NCBI GenBank assembly: GCA_002726205.1
Contig: PBSL01000043.1
Location: 33,815 to 97,814 of the forward strand
Length of the DNA stretch: 64,000 bases
Direction of reading: 5' to 3'
DNA from: Planctomycetaceae bacterium
GTDB taxonomy: Bacteria; Planctomycetota; Planctomycetia; Planctomycetales; Planctomycetaceae
Shown here: positions 44,092 to 54,179 of the stretch, piece after piece
How the letters are laid out: each line of letters begins with the position of its first letter
Position numbering within the stretch: the first letter of the stretch is position 1
Made by a program: the position numbers and the translations under genes
The notes under the pieces: model-generated
Databases searched by the model: none
The model's input: only the letters and a program-made list of their open reading frames with translations
What the model was told of the DNA's origin: nothing

Positions 44092-46008
44092 ATGCTTCAC
44101 ATCGAAGGCAACGCACGACTGGGCTCTTGTGACGGGATTTCGCGTCGACGGATCCTCGAGGTGGGATCGCTGGCAACAATGGGCCTGGGCCTGCCGGGGC
44201 TGCTGGCTCGCCAGGCCGCCGCGGCAACCGAAGGAACCTTTGGCCGTGCAAAACGAGTGATCCTGCTGTTCATGTGGGGCGGTCCAGCTCACCAGGACAC
44301 CTGGGATCTCAAGCCCGACGGGCCGGTTGCCACGAGGGGTGAGTTCCGGCCGATCGGAACCAGTGTTCCGGGACTGCACATCACCGAGCACCTGCCGCTG
44401 GTTTCTCGTCACGCCGACAAGCTCGCGATCATCCGCTCCGTCGCACAGGAAGACAACAACCACTCGACCGGTGCCCACGCCGGGCTGACCGGCCGCAAGC
44501 ACGAGTTGAAGCAGGAGTCGTTCAACGCCCGCCGCAGCGACTTTCCTCACTTCGGCTCGGTGCTCAGCTACCTTCGACCAAACCACGACGGGCTGCCCAC
44601 GTTCGTCTCGCTTCCGGAAGTCATCCACACGACCAACGGCGCGATCACGCCGGGCCAGGGCGGTGGCTTGCTGGGACGGCGATACGATCCTTTCCAGATC
44701 ACCGAGCACCCGGACCGGCCGGACTTTTCGATCCGGAGCCTGAAACTGCCCGAGGGCGTTGGGCTGGGCCGGATGGCCGGCCGACGGGCCCTGCTCGACC
44801 AGGTTGACCAGGTCGCGCGACTGAGCGAACGGGCACACGGGGTCCGCTCGCTCGACCAGTTCTACCAGCGGGCTCTCGACATGGTGCTCTCACCCAGTGC
44901 CCGCGACGCCTTTGATCTCGGCCAGGTCCCCGACGAACAACGCTGGCGTTACGGCTACCATGCATTCGGTCAGGGTGTGCTGATGGCCCGTCGCCTGGCC
45001 GAGGCCGGCGTGAAGCTGATCACCGTCTACTGGCACCGCGAACGCAAGACGATCGATTCGAGTTGGGACACGCACCTGCTGAACTTCACCGAGTTGAAAC
45101 ACCGGTTGCTGCCTTCCGTCGATCGTCCGATCGCCGCCCTGCTGGCCGATCTCGAGGCGTCGGGGATGCTCGACGAAACCCTGGTGATCTGGAACAGCGA
45201 GTTCGGTCGGACACCGCGAATCAACAAGAATGCCGGACGCGACCACTGGGGGCCGTGCAACAGCGTGGTGATGGCCGGTGGCGGTGTGCCGGGCGGACAG
45301 GTCTTCGGTGCCACCGATGAGCAGTCGGCCTACCCGATCGCCGAGCGCGTCACACAGGACGACATCGCCGCAACGATCTATCACCTGCTGGGTTTCCAGG
45401 CCACGACTCGCGTTTACGACCGGATCAAGCGACCGTCGGCAATCGCCCTGGGAGAACCGATCCACAAGTTACTTGGCGGGCATTGCCCGGTCGATCCAGC
45501 CCCGGACCCACCGGCGATCACCGTCGAGCGTGCGGGACCATTCGAACGGATGCTCAGGGAAAACAGCAACCGCTTTCTCAGTGTCGAGCTGGGAAACTCC
45601 GACAGCGAATCCGACTGGACGCTGACCGGCCTGTTGCCCGCGGTCGGCCAGGGACTCGCACGAACACGTTTGCTGGGGAGCAAGCCGGCCACGCTGACTT
45701 ACCGGGGGATCTTCTGGAACCACTTCGACTACACCAACCTGCTTCTTCGCCTCGCACGACCAGCCAGCCTCCAGGGTGTCTCCGTCTCATTGTCCGGTCG
45801 CAAGTTGCCGATCCCCGAAACGCTCTCGGCAGCCGACCCCGCGCGGGTATGGCAGATCCCGATTCCCACCGGAATCGTCCCGGCGATCCCTACCGGCCGC
45901 AACAAGCTGACCCTGACGATGGCCGGTTCCGATTGGCCCCTGGCCGCTGTCGCCTTGACCGGTGATCCGGTTCGCGAAGCGACGCTGCAACGATTCGGCG
46001 TCGCCTGA
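44092..46008 (+). CDS. DUF1501 protein with an extra C-terminal domain
   Basis: The 638-residue protein has a twin-arginine type leader (ISRRRILEVGSLATMGLGLP) and a full DUF1501 domain to about residue 465. Its motifs are VILLFMWGGPAHQDTWDLKP, NNHSTGAHAGLTGRKHE, ETLVIWNSEFGRTPRINKNA and DIAATIYHLLGFQ. The last ~170 residues are additional compared with the two other DUF1501 proteins here. They are beta-rich, with SDWTLTGLLPAVGQGLARTR and TYRGIFWNHFDYTNLLLRLA, and match no family I recognise; a carbohydrate-binding or lid-like role is possible but unproven. A hemL gene follows 81 bases later. Confidence 0.9.
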   Translation: MLHIEGNARLGSCDGISRRRILEVGSLATMGLGLPGLLARQAAAATEGTFGRAKRVILLFMWGGPAHQDTWDLKPDGPVATRGEFRPIGTSVPGLHITEHLPLVSRHADKLAIIRSVAQEDNNHSTGAHAGLTGRKHELKQESFNARRSDFPHFGSVLSYLRPNHDGLPTFVSLPEVIHTTNGAITPGQGGGLLGRRYDPFQITEHPDRPDFSIRSLKLPEGVGLGRMAGRRALLDQVDQVARLSERAHGVRSLDQFYQRALDMVLSPSARDAFDLGQVPDEQRWRYGYHAFGQGVLMARRLAEAGVKLITVYWHRERKTIDSSWDTHLLNFTELKHRLLPSVDRPIAALLADLEASGMLDETLVIWNSEFGRTPRINKNAGRDHWGPCNSVVMAGGGVPGGQVFGATDEQSAYPIAERVTQDDIAATIYHLLGFQATTRVYDRIKRPSAIALGEPIHKLLGGHCPVDPAPDPPAITVERAGPFERMLRENSNRFLSVELGNSDSESDWTLTGLLPAVGQGLARTRLLGSKPATLTYRGIFWNHFDYTNLLLRLARPASLQGVSVSLSGRKLPIPETLSAADPARVWQIPIPTGIVPAIPTGRNKLTLTMAGSDWPLAAVALTGDPVREATLQRFGVA

Positions 46009-46089
46009 CCAACTGGCACCGGTCAATTGCGTTCCGGCATCCGAGTCCCGAGAATCGGCGGTTTGCCGGATGCCACGCGAGACACGCTC

Positions 46090-47388
46090 ATGAACGCCTT
46101 CCGCCGCGACAACAGTCAGGCCCATTTTCTTCGCGCCAAGAAGTCGATCCCCGGCGGAGTCAACAGCCCGGCCCGGGCGTTCGGGGCGGTCGGCGGCGAC
46201 CCGCTGATCATCGACCGTGGCGAGGGTTCGATCCTGTTCGACCTCGATGACAACCGGTTGATCGACTACGTCAGCAGCTGGGGACCTCACATTCTCGGTC
46301 ATCGCCACCCGGACGTGATGACCGCTGTCGAGGCGGCGTTGGCGAAGGGAACAAGTTTCGGGGCGCCAACCGAGTTGGAGACCGAGTTGGCCGAGGCGGT
46401 GATCGCTGCGGTGCCGTCAGTCGAAAAGGTACGGATGGTCAACTCGGGAACCGAGGCGACGATGAGTGCCATCCGGCTGGCACGCGGCCACACCGGTCGT
46501 GACAAGGTGATCAAGTTCGCCGGCTGCTACCACGGTCACGTTGACAGCCTGCTGGTCCAGGCCGGTTCGGGAGCCCTGACCCACGGCATGCCCTCCAGCC
46601 CCGGAGTCCCCGCTGGATGTGCCTCCGACACGATCGCCCTGCCCTTCAACGATGCCGCCACGCTCTCGGACACGATGGACCAGATCGGAGACCAGGTGGC
46701 CTGCGTGATCCTCGAGCCGGTCGTCGGCAACATGGGTGTCGTTGCTCCGATCGAGGGATTCCTCGAAACGTGCCGGGAAGTCTGTTCGGCACACGGAACG
46801 TTGTTGATCTTCGACGAGGTGATGACCGGATTCCGCCTGGCCTACGGCGGAGCCCAGTCATTGTTCGGTGTGATCCCCGACATGACGACACTGGGCAAGA
46901 TCGTCGGTGGCGGCATGCCGGTGGGTGCCTACGGCGGCCGCGCCGAGATCATGGACTCGATCTCCCCCGACGGTCCCGTCTACCAGGCGGGGACACTTTC
47001 GGGAAACCCACTGGCGATGGCCTGCGGCCTGGCCACGCTGAAGATCCTCCGGGAGACCGATCCCTACCCGGAACTCGCAGAACGGACCTCGCGACTTGTC
47101 GCCGGACTCGACCAGGCCGCCACCGAGGCGGGCCTGGACCACGTGGTGGCCCGGGGCGGCAGCATGTTCACGCTGTTCTTCAATCCCGAGACCGTGACCA
47201 GTTACGACGTGTCGGCGAAGAACGACACCGAGCGTTTCGGTGCCTATTTCCGCGGGATGCTCGAGCAGGGCATCTACCTGCCGTGCAGCCAGTTCGAGGC
47301 CAACTTTGTCTCGACCGCCCATTCCGATCAGGACATCAACGAGACCCTCGCCGCCGCTCGGAGCGTCCTGGCCGGCATTGCCGGATAG
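46090..47388 (+). CDS. hemL: Glutamate-1-semialdehyde 2,1-aminomutase
   Basis: This 432-residue PLP enzyme converts glutamate-1-semialdehyde to 5-aminolevulinate in the C5 route of heme synthesis. Signatures are [20 protein letters not shown] at the start, [39 protein letters not shown] and [19 protein letters not shown]. The PLP Lys is at 270 in [21 protein letters not shown] 46090 (MNAFRRDNS) was preferred over a longer TTG-initiated frame. The pathway starts from glutamyl-tRNA, the product of the gltX enzyme also in this window. Heme supply suits the many c-type cytochromes nearby, though no joint regulation is visible. Confidence 0.96.
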   Translation: MNAFRRDNSQAHFLRAKKSIPGGVNSPARAFGAVGGDPLIIDRGEGSILFDLDDNRLIDYVSSWGPHILGHRHPDVMTAVEAALAKGTSFGAPTELETELAEAVIAAVPSVEKVRMVNSGTEATMSAIRLARGHTGRDKVIKFAGCYHGHVDSLLVQAGSGALTHGMPSSPGVPAGCASDTIALPFNDAATLSDTMDQIGDQVACVILEPVVGNMGVVAPIEGFLETCREVCSAHGTLLIFDEVMTGFRLAYGGAQSLFGVIPDMTTLGKIVGGGMPVGAYGGRAEIMDSISPDGPVYQAGTLSGNPLAMACGLATLKILRETDPYPELAERTSRLVAGLDQAATEAGLDHVVARGGSMFTLFFNPETVTSYDVSAKNDTERFGAYFRGMLEQGIYLPCSQFEANFVSTAHSDQDINETLAAARSVLAGIAG

Positions 47389-47422
47389 GCAAGAGCGCCA
47401 GTCCGGGAAACCACTCCACCGC

Positions 47423-48196
47423 CTAGCGGCCCACCGCGTCCAGGAACGCCCGCGACTGTTTCATCACGTAGGTTTCGGCACCGGCGTAACCAATGGCCCG
47501 GTACCCCTGCGCGACGGCCCAGGCGGCCTCCTCGGCAGACCGTGCCGGGAACCCGGCGGCCACGTTGTGCTCCAGGCAGGCGGCAAGGATACGGTCGGCA
47601 GCTGCCTTCACCTCGGGATGATCCCGTTCCCCGGGATGCCCATAGGCCATCGCCAGGTCACCGGTTCCAACCCACAGGACATCCAGCAAACCTGCAGCGG
47701 CGATCGACTCGATGTTCTCCACTCCCTCGATATCCTCGACCAGTGCCAACAGGGCCACCGTGTCGTTGATGTCGCGGAAGTAGTCGGCAGACGCCACGCG
47801 GCCCCACTTCATCCCACGAGCCGGTCCGAAGCCGCGATTGCCTTCCGGGGAATACAAGGCGGCGGTTCGCAGCGCCTGGGCATCCTCGACGGTGCGACAG
47901 TGAGGAATCAGTACGCCCTGGACCCCGAGATCCAGGGCATGCATCACGGCCTCGGCGTCGTTGTTTCTCAAGACTCGCACGATCGGAACGGTTTCCCCCG
48001 CGAAACATCCCTGGACCAGGCGATCGATCGACGACGGATCCATCGCACCGTGCTCCCCGTCGAGCAGAACAAAATCGAACCCCGCATGACCGAGAATCTC
48101 GCACAGGCCTGGGTCGGTCAGTCGAACCGAACTCGAGAAGATCGTTCCACCGGCGTCGAGCGTCTCCTTGACAGGGTTGGGTCGCACGCTGGTCAT
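47423..48196 (-). CDS. HpcH/HpaI-family aldolase
   Basis: The 257-residue protein is a class II aldolase-type TIM-barrel of the HpcH/HpaI/citrate lyase family, which cleaves 2-keto-3-deoxy or similar hydroxy-acids to pyruvate and an aldehyde. The metal-binding and catalytic blocks are GFDFVLLDGEHGAMDPSSID, VRVLRNNDAEAVMHALDLGV, GVLIPHCRTVEDA and GFGPARGMKWG. VEDIEGVENIESIAA carries the family Glu, and DVLWVGTGDLAMAYGHPG the Asp metal ligand. The substrate is not fixed. It converges with hemL with a 34-base gap. Confidence 0.9.
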   Translation of the reverse strand: MTSVRPNPVKETLDAGGTIFSSSVRLTDPGLCEILGHAGFDFVLLDGEHGAMDPSSIDRLVQGCFAGETVPIVRVLRNNDAEAVMHALDLGVQGVLIPHCRTVEDAQALRTAALYSPEGNRGFGPARGMKWGRVASADYFRDINDTVALLALVEDIEGVENIESIAAAGLLDVLWVGTGDLAMAYGHPGERDHPEVKAAADRILAACLEHNVAAGFPARSAEEAAWAVAQGYRAIGYAGAETYVMKQSRAFLDAVGR

Positions 48197-48304
48197 CGGT
48201 CAGCTCCAATTCCGGGAAACGGCGGGCGACAACGGGAATCCCGTACCCACCTGAGAGTGCCCGGGGATCCTAACGATCCGCGGCCCCCCGATTCAATGCC
48301 CGCC

Positions 48305-48808
48305 TCAGTCTTTGCCGGCAATCGGGGGCGCCAACCAGGAACCGACCTCCAGTACCCGCCGAAGAGTATCGGACAGTTCGCCTGCCACATCAGCCGTTTC
48401 GGGCACGGCGGTTACCTGTTGTAACTTTCCCGCCAGCAGTTCGTCGAGCACGTGGCCGAGTTGCCGTCGCATCGTCTCGCGAAAAGAAGCCAGTTCCGAC
48501 TCGGAGAGATCGTGACGAAGCAGCGTCAGGCGATCATCCGACGAACGATCACGCTGCAGCCGCGCCAGGGTCACACCCTGGGTACGATACAGCAGGCCAT
48601 CGACAAAACCTCGCCGCAGCTGACCAACGGAATTGAACTGGTAGACCGGATCTTCGCCCAGGAACAACGACAGGCTGCCGTCGGAGCGGAATCCGGCCAC
48701 CAGCGGACCGTTTTCGGGATCAAACGACTCTCCGGCCAGTTCGGCTCGCCGCACCAGTGCCGTGGCTTCGCCCAGCAGGTCCTCGCGACGACTTTCACTG
48801 CGGGCCAT
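48305..48808 (-). CDS. Conserved hypothetical protein coupled to the acyltransferase
   Basis: No family was recognised. The 167-residue product is hydrophilic, with no signal peptide or membrane segment. It starts with a basic-acidic helix (SRREDLLGEATALVRRAELA), has a beta-like region VAGFRSDGSLSLFLGEDPVY that looks like a short strand-turn unit, and ends in helical stretches (LASFRETMRRQLGHVLDELL). ATG 48808 shares its first base with the stop of the upstream acyltransferase (TGATG), so translation is coupled. The coupling suggests a shared task, perhaps in lipid handling. Confidence 0.7.
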   Translation of the reverse strand: MARSESRREDLLGEATALVRRAELAGESFDPENGPLVAGFRSDGSLSLFLGEDPVYQFNSVGQLRRGFVDGLLYRTQGVTLARLQRDRSSDDRLTLLRHDLSESELASFRETMRRQLGHVLDELLAGKLQQVTAVPETADVAGELSDTLRRVLEVGSWLAPPIAGKD

Positions 48809-49617
48809 CACGACGCCGCGACTTGTCGCATGGCGTCGGTGACGGGAATCGTGGCCCGTTGCTGATCATCAGCAGCCCGGCCCGGTCGCTCGACGCCTCC
48901 CAGATCGGCCAATCCGGCCATCAACACGTCGGTCACTTCCGACAACAGTTCCCGGCTGCTGCGTTGTCCGTAGAACATCGACAGATCGATCGGGTCCCCG
49001 TAGGAAACACGAACGTGGCTTCGCAAGAGAAACGGGCCGACCATGTCGGCCCCACCAGGCACACCACGCAGGAAGACCGGGTAGACCGGCAGGCGGGCTT
49101 TCAGCGCCAGCCAAGCGACGCCCCCACTGCCCTCCATCAGTCCCTCGCCGCTGAGGTTGATCCCACCCTCGGGGAAAACACCCACCAGGTGTCCCCGCTG
49201 CAACAGCCTCAAGGCCTTCCTCAACGGCGCGGTGTCCCTGCCATTGCGATCGACGGGAATCGCCCGCATCGACTGAAAGATCCAGCGGAACCCGGGAAGA
49301 TCGTAATACTCGCGTGCCATCAGGAAACTGATCGTGCGGATGTTCCGCCGACCGGCGCCGAGATGATGGTTCATCCACAACTGCATTGGGTCGGTGGCGC
49401 TGCTGTGGTTGGCGATGATCAGTGCCGGGCCATCACTGGGAAACGGGCAGCGACAATTCGATCGCCAGCGCCACATCCAGCCGGTGAACAGGCGTTGGAC
49501 ACAGTAAAGCGACCAGGCCAGCCAATCGACCTCGTACCGCTTCACCCGCCAGGCAACGACGCCGACGGCCGCCAGCAGGTAGCTGGCGAGTACCACAATC
49601 GCGATGGGCTCGGTCAT
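48808..49617 (-). CDS. 1-acyl-glycerol-3-phosphate acyltransferase-like protein
   Basis: This 269-residue membrane-associated acyltransferase has an N-terminal transmembrane helix (AIVVLASYLLAAVGVVAW). The PlsC signature motifs are NHSSATD (the HX4D catalytic His71 and Asp76) and VGVFPEGGINLSGEG. ARLPVYPVFLRGVPG is a third family block. It would acylate a lysophospholipid or a related acceptor at the membrane. ATG 49617 was chosen over a GTG-type start at 49662 because the transmembrane helix then begins in the usual place. The next gene overlaps its stop by one base. Confidence 0.87.
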   Translation of the reverse strand: MTEPIAIVVLASYLLAAVGVVAWRVKRYEVDWLAWSLYCVQRLFTGWMWRWRSNCRCPFPSDGPALIIANHSSATDPMQLWMNHHLGAGRRNIRTISFLMAREYYDLPGFRWIFQSMRAIPVDRNGRDTAPLRKALRLLQRGHLVGVFPEGGINLSGEGLMEGSGGVAWLALKARLPVYPVFLRGVPGGADMVGPFLLRSHVRVSYGDPIDLSMFYGQRSSRELLSEVTDVLMAGLADLGGVERPGRAADDQQRATIPVTDAMRQVAAS

Positions 49618-49708
49618 CGGGCGTGAGATTCTCAGACAAGTCGTTTCACTCGAAGACAGCAAGACTAGCGTTCCCCGTGCATTCCTCCAAGAGAAATCGG
49701 CAAACCGT

Positions 49709-49738
49709 TTGAATCCACGTCGAATTCTGCCTCATAAT
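49709..49738 (+). promoter_or_regulatory. Sigma70-type promoter for the MDR oxidoreductase gene
   Basis: TTGAAT (49709-49714) and CATAAT (49733-49738) are spaced by 18 bases, matching four and five of six consensus positions. Transcription would start near 49745, 29 bases before ATG 49774. Confidence 0.6.
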
Positions 49739-49773
49739 CGGTACTCCCTGCTCGCCTGGATTTCGGGTACATC

Positions 49774-50793
49774 ATGAAAATTGCCATTCTCCACGGACCA
49801 CGTGACCTGAAGATCGAAGAGCAGCCGCTGGAGACCGACAATCTGGCACCTCACCAGATCTGGATCCAGACCCGAATCAGCGCCCTGAAGATCGGCACCG
49901 ATCGTGGGAACTTCGAGGGGGCCGAGCAGGTGCCCGGTGCCCCGGACTTTCCTCGCTGGGTCGGTGACAGCAACCTGGGCGTCGTTCGCGGTGTGGGGTC
50001 TCTGGTCACCGAATTTTCGGTTGGCGACCGGGTGGTTTCAAATCTTCCCCATCAATCCGACCTGGTCATCGACGACGACGGGCCGGTGGTCCGCGTCCCC
50101 GACGGCGCCGACGACGAAGACGCTGTCTACGCGTGGCTCTCGGCACTCTCGGCGCTGTGTTACCGCAGAGCCAACTTCCAGCCCGGGGAAAACGTCGCCA
50201 TCGTCGGCCTGGGTGTCCTGGGGCTGGGCGCGGTCGCCCTGGGCCCACTCTTCGGTGCTCGCACGATCGGCATCGCCAACAGCCCGGTCCGGCTCGAGAT
50301 GGCCGAGAACATCGGGGCACACGCCGGGTTTCTTTCCGACGATCCCGATCTCCAGTCAAGAATCGATCAGTTCACCAGAGGCGACGGTGTTGACCTGGTG
50401 ATTCTGACGGCCAACCCCTGGCCGGCTCACCGGACCGCCCTGGAGATCGTCCGTCCCGGTGGTCGTGTTGCCATCGTCGCACTCTCCGGTCGGGGCGAAG
50501 CCTCGCTCGATTTCAATCCGTTGGCGATGGAACTTTTCTACAGCAAGGGCATCTCACTGATCGCCGTCTCGCACCGTGCCGGCAGCATGTTTCCAGCCGA
50601 CGGCCGCGATCGTTTCGACCGCAAGACGGCGGTCCGTTACGTGCTGGACCTGATGGCCGACGGAACACTCAAACCCGGCTCATTGATCACTCACCGGATG
50701 CACTACACCGAAATGGGCACGGCATACGAGATGATTGACCGTCGCGAAAAATCGATGCTCGGCGTGATCTTCGAGTGGAACGAACTGGATTGA
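49774..50793 (+). CDS. Medium-chain dehydrogenase/reductase family protein
   Basis: The 339-residue protein has the MDR layout: an N-terminal GroES-like domain (residues ~1-125) and a Rossmann NAD(P) domain with VAIVGLGVLGLGAVALGPLF. Conserved pieces include FPRWVGDSNLGVVRGVG and VRPGGRVAIVALSGRGE. The zinc-ligand Cys residues of classic alcohol dehydrogenases are absent: the first loop reads SALKIGTDRG rather than a Cys-containing motif, and the structural-zinc Cys cluster is missing. It is therefore probably a zinc-independent MDR enzyme. The substrate is unknown. It converges on kbl with a 3-base gap. Confidence 0.87.
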   Translation: MKIAILHGPRDLKIEEQPLETDNLAPHQIWIQTRISALKIGTDRGNFEGAEQVPGAPDFPRWVGDSNLGVVRGVGSLVTEFSVGDRVVSNLPHQSDLVIDDDGPVVRVPDGADDEDAVYAWLSALSALCYRRANFQPGENVAIVGLGVLGLGAVALGPLFGARTIGIANSPVRLEMAENIGAHAGFLSDDPDLQSRIDQFTRGDGVDLVILTANPWPAHRTALEIVRPGGRVAIVALSGRGEASLDFNPLAMELFYSKGISLIAVSHRAGSMFPADGRDRFDRKTAVRYVLDLMADGTLKPGSLITHRMHYTEMGTAYEMIDRREKSMLGVIFEWNELD

Positions 50794-50796
50794 CGA

Positions 50797-51981
50797 TCAA
50801 GCCTCGGCCAACTCGTCTCGAACCGCCGTGAACTGTTCGATCGCAAACTCCACGTCCTCGGTCGTGTGCGCGGCCGACAACTGCACGCGGATACGAGCCT
50901 CACCCTGGGGAACCACCGGAAAACTGAACCCGATCACGTAGATTCCCCGACCGAGCAAACGGGCGGCCATTGTCTGGGCCAACGTCGCGTCACCAAGCAT
51001 GATCGGAACGATTGGATGTTCGCCGGGAGGAATCACGAACCCCTGTTCTTCCATCCCGCTGCGAAACAGGGCCGCGTTACGGCCGAGACGATCTAGCAGA
51101 CTGGTCGATTCCGACAGCAAGTCCAGTGCCTTGAGTGCGGCGGCCACGATCATCGGAGGCACCGAGTTGGAGAACAGGTACGGCCGAGATCGCTGCCTGA
51201 GCATCTCGATGATCTCGGCACGCCCGCTGGTGTAACCACCGCTGGCTCCCCCCAGGGCCTTGCCCAGCGTCCCGGTGACGATGTCGACACGGCCCAGGCA
51301 ATCGCGATATTCGATCGCTCCACGGCCACCGGCACCGATCACTCCGACCGCATGCGAGTCATCAACCATGACCAGGGCATCGTATCGGTCGGCCAGGTCA
51401 CAAATCGACTGGAGGTCGGCGATGTAACCGTCCATCGAAAAGACGCCGTCGGTGGCAATCAGCCGGTGACGGGCAGCGGAAGCTTCCTGCAGCTTCGCCT
51501 CGAGGTCGGCCATGTCGTTGTTGGCGAAAACAAACCGCTGGGCCTTACACAGCCGGACGCCGTCGATGATGCTGGCGTGGTTCAGCGAGTCGCTGATCAC
51601 CGCGTCCTCGGCACCCAACAGCGTCTCGAACAGGCCTCCGTTGGCGTCGAAACACGACGTGTAGAGAATCGTGTCGTCGGTGTGCAGAAAGCGGCTGAGT
51701 CGTTCTTCGAGTTGCTTGTGGATTTCCTGGGTGCCGCAGATGAAGCGAACGCTCGAGAGTCCGAAACCCCAGGTGGCCAGTGCCTCCTGCGCGGCCGCGA
51801 CAACCTCGGGATGATCCGACAATCCCAGGTAGTTGTTGGCACAGAAGTTCAAAACCTCGCCGTCTCCCACGCGGATCCGGGCTCGCTGTGGCGATGCCAG
51901 GACTCGCTCGGACTTGTACAACCCCTTCTCCCGAATCCCGGCAATCTCGCCGGAGAGATGCTCCCTGATCGTGTGTGCCAT
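50797..51981 (-). CDS. kbl: 2-amino-3-ketobutyrate coenzyme A ligase (glycine C-acetyltransferase)
   Basis: This 394-residue PLP enzyme of the alpha-oxoamine synthase family splits 2-amino-3-ketobutyrate with CoA into glycine and acetyl-CoA, following threonine dehydrogenase. Blocks are [64 protein letters not shown] and the PLP-Lys motif [18 protein letters not shown] 51981 lies just behind GGAGAGAG. The gene is 36 bases downstream of tdh, so both enzymes of the pathway are made from one transcript. Confidence 0.95.
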   Translation of the reverse strand: MAHTIREHLSGEIAGIREKGLYKSERVLASPQRARIRVGDGEVLNFCANNYLGLSDHPEVVAAAQEALATWGFGLSSVRFICGTQEIHKQLEERLSRFLHTDDTILYTSCFDANGGLFETLLGAEDAVISDSLNHASIIDGVRLCKAQRFVFANNDMADLEAKLQEASAARHRLIATDGVFSMDGYIADLQSICDLADRYDALVMVDDSHAVGVIGAGGRGAIEYRDCLGRVDIVTGTLGKALGGASGGYTSGRAEIIEMLRQRSRPYLFSNSVPPMIVAAALKALDLLSESTSLLDRLGRNAALFRSGMEEQGFVIPPGEHPIVPIMLGDATLAQTMAARLLGRGIYVIGFSFPVVPQGEARIRVQLSAAHTTEDVEFAIEQFTAVRDELAEA

Positions 51982-52017
51982 TTCTCTCTCCGGTTTCACT
52001 TCGCCATCAGAGCGCGA

Positions 52018-53061
52018 CTATCCCGCATCCGACCAGTCAAGCACCACCTTGCCGCACTGGCCGGACTTCATCGCATCAAACCCCTGGTCGAAGTCCTTCC
52101 AGTTCAGCCGATGTGTGATCACAGCACCGATGTCCAGTCCACTTTGCAGCATCACGGTCATGTGATACCAGGTCTCGTACATCTCGCGTCCGTAGATCCC
52201 CTTGATCGTCAGCATGTTGAAGACGACCGTGTTCCAGTCGATTGCCATCTGCTCGGCGGGAATGCCGAGCATGGCGATTCGACCGCCGTGACACATGTTG
52301 GCGATCATGTCCTCGAGCGCCGCCGGGTGGCCGGACATTTCGAGTCCGACATCGAAGCCTTCCTTCATTCCCAGGGCCGCCTGTGCTTCGGCAATCGACT
52401 CGCTGCGAACATCCACGATTCGTGTCGCGCCCAGCTCACGAGCAAGTTCGAGCCGAAAGGGGTTCACATCGGTGACGACAACGAAGCGGGCCCCGGCATG
52501 TCGAACCACCGCCGCGGCCATGATTCCGATTGGTCCGGCACCGGTGATCAACACGTCTTCGCCGAGCACGGGGAATGACAGCGCCGTGTGGACAGCGTTG
52601 CCGAAGGGATCGAAAATCGCCTGGATGTCCCGGTCGATCGACTGGTCGTGGTACCAGACATTCGTCTTGGGCAAGGCGATGAACTCGGCAAATGCTCCCG
52701 GACGATTCACGCCGATGCCCTGCGTGTCCTTGCAGAGGTGCCGCCGGCCGGCCAGGCAATTGCGACAGTGGCCACAAACGACATGTCCTTCGCCGCTGAC
52801 AATGTCCCCAGGCTGGAAGTCCTTGACGTTTTCACCCACCTCGACAATCGATCCGACAAACTCGTGGCCGATCACCAGTGGTACCGGAATGGTCTTCTGC
52901 GCCCAGTGGTCCCACTCGTGGATGTGCAGATCGGTCCCACAGATCCCCGTCCGTTCAATCCGGATCAGGACATCGTCTATCCCGTAGCCGGGGACGGGCA
53001 CCTCCTCGAGCCAGACACCCGGTTCGGGACGTGCCTTGACCAACGCCTTCATCGTTCTCAT
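52018..53061 (-). CDS. tdh: L-threonine 3-dehydrogenase
   Basis: This 347-residue zinc-dependent MDR enzyme oxidises L-threonine to 2-amino-3-ketobutyrate with NAD. The catalytic zinc site is seen in [18 protein letters not shown] and VIGHEFVG, and the structural zinc Cys cluster is [15 protein letters not shown]. The Rossmann motif is [37 protein letters not shown] is typical of Tdh. ATG 53061 has AGGA eight bases upstream; ATG 53052 is an alternative, three residues shorter. It precedes kbl in the expected pathway order. Confidence 0.95.
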   Translation of the reverse strand: MRTMKALVKARPEPGVWLEEVPVPGYGIDDVLIRIERTGICGTDLHIHEWDHWAQKTIPVPLVIGHEFVGSIVEVGENVKDFQPGDIVSGEGHVVCGHCRNCLAGRRHLCKDTQGIGVNRPGAFAEFIALPKTNVWYHDQSIDRDIQAIFDPFGNAVHTALSFPVLGEDVLITGAGPIGIMAAAVVRHAGARFVVVTDVNPFRLELARELGATRIVDVRSESIAEAQAALGMKEGFDVGLEMSGHPAALEDMIANMCHGGRIAMLGIPAEQMAIDWNTVVFNMLTIKGIYGREMYETWYHMTVMLQSGLDIGAVITHRLNWKDFDQGFDAMKSGQCGKVVLDWSDAG

Positions 53062-53118
53062 CGCCGCCGTCCTGCCGCACCTGATTGTCTCGAGGGCCGA
53101 CTATACAACAGCCGTCGG

Positions 53119-53150
53119 CGAAAAGGGACCGGGCAACAGCCGTCGCCCGG
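53119..53150 (-). terminator. Terminator after the LRR gene
   Basis: Directly after the LRR stop codon, on the minus strand, CCGGGCGAC pairs with GTTGCCCGG (nine pairs including one G-T) around GGCT (53150-53129), followed by TCCCTTTT. The U-tract is short, so strength is moderate. Confidence 0.6.
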
Positions 53151-54179
53151 CTACCGTTCGACCGCCAGGCCGGGCACCTCCGATTGCAGGTCGCCGGCAC
53201 CACGGGCCGTCGTCGCGGTGAACGTCAACACGAGCCGTTTCAACCGGCGGCATCCCCGCAGCCGAACCAGCCCGGCATCGGTGATCGAGGTCGTGCTCAG
53301 CGACAACACCTGCAGCCGGGACAATTTCGACAGCGAGGAGGTTCCCCGGTCACCAACGCGGGTAGCGGCCAGGCCCAGCCGCTGTAGCCGCGAGAGTCCT
53401 TCCAACCGCGACATGCCGGCATCTCCAACGCGGGTGTTGTCCAACCCCAGTTTCTCCAGTGACGTCATCGCCGACAGCGAATCCATGCCGGCATCGGTCA
53501 CGCCTGTGCCGGCCAGTTCCAGTTCCCGCAATCCCTTCAGGCCGACCAGGGCCACCAGGCCCGTGTCACCAATCCCGGTGCCGCAAAGTCTCAGTGTCTC
53601 GAGACCGACCAGTGGTTTCAGCAATGCCAGTCCCCGGTCACTGACCCGGGACCGATCCAGGTTCAGGACACGAAGCGAGGTCAACCGGCCAACGTGTTCA
53701 AGCGTCGAATCGGTGACCTGCGGCCCATCGAGCGCGAGCATCCGCAGCCGGACGAACCCCTTCAACCCGCGGCCACGAACACGTGTGAATCCCACGCTCA
53801 GGGAGCTGAGTCTGGAAAGACCGGACAGGCTGGCCAGGCCGGCATCGCTGACCCGCGTCCGCCCAATATCCAGCGATTCCAGCGATCCCAGCTTTCCGAG
53901 GTGCTTCAGGCCGGCGTTGGTGATCCGCGAAGACGAGAGGTCCAGGCTGACCACGCCTGCCATCGCGACCAGTTGGAGCAGATCCTCGTCGGTTACCCGC
54001 GATCCTCCCAGGGCCAGGCGGAACGTCGGCCGATCATCCCCATGCGGCAACTCGATCACCCGCCCACCTCGTTTTGCGACGAGGTCACGCAATGCCGCGT
54101 CGTCGGCATGCAGGCTGTTGCTGCAGAACAACCCGGACAGGGCAAGCAGCACCAGGGGAATCCGAACGACGGCAATCAT
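53151..54179 (-). CDS. Exported leucine-rich repeat protein
   Basis: This 342-residue protein has a signal peptide (IPLVLLALSGLFCSNSLHA). It carries about ten LRR units of the short type, such as LKHLGKLGSLESLDIGRTRV, SDAGLASLSGLSRLSSLSVG and VTDAGMDSLSAMTSLEKLGL, each ~24 residues with a conserved L-x-x-L-x-L strand and a TxVxDxG turn. LRR solenoids bind protein partners. Its ATG overlaps the stop of the large FG-GAP gene (ATGA), so the two are translationally coupled and may interact at the cell exterior. Confidence 0.9.
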   Translation of the reverse strand: MIAVVRIPLVLLALSGLFCSNSLHADDAALRDLVAKRGGRVIELPHGDDRPTFRLALGGSRVTDEDLLQLVAMAGVVSLDLSSSRITNAGLKHLGKLGSLESLDIGRTRVSDAGLASLSGLSRLSSLSVGFTRVRGRGLKGFVRLRMLALDGPQVTDSTLEHVGRLTSLRVLNLDRSRVSDRGLALLKPLVGLETLRLCGTGIGDTGLVALVGLKGLRELELAGTGVTDAGMDSLSAMTSLEKLGLDNTRVGDAGMSRLEGLSRLQRLGLAATRVGDRGTSSLSKLSRLQVLSLSTTSITDAGLVRLRGCRRLKRLVLTFTATTARGAGDLQSEVPGLAVER

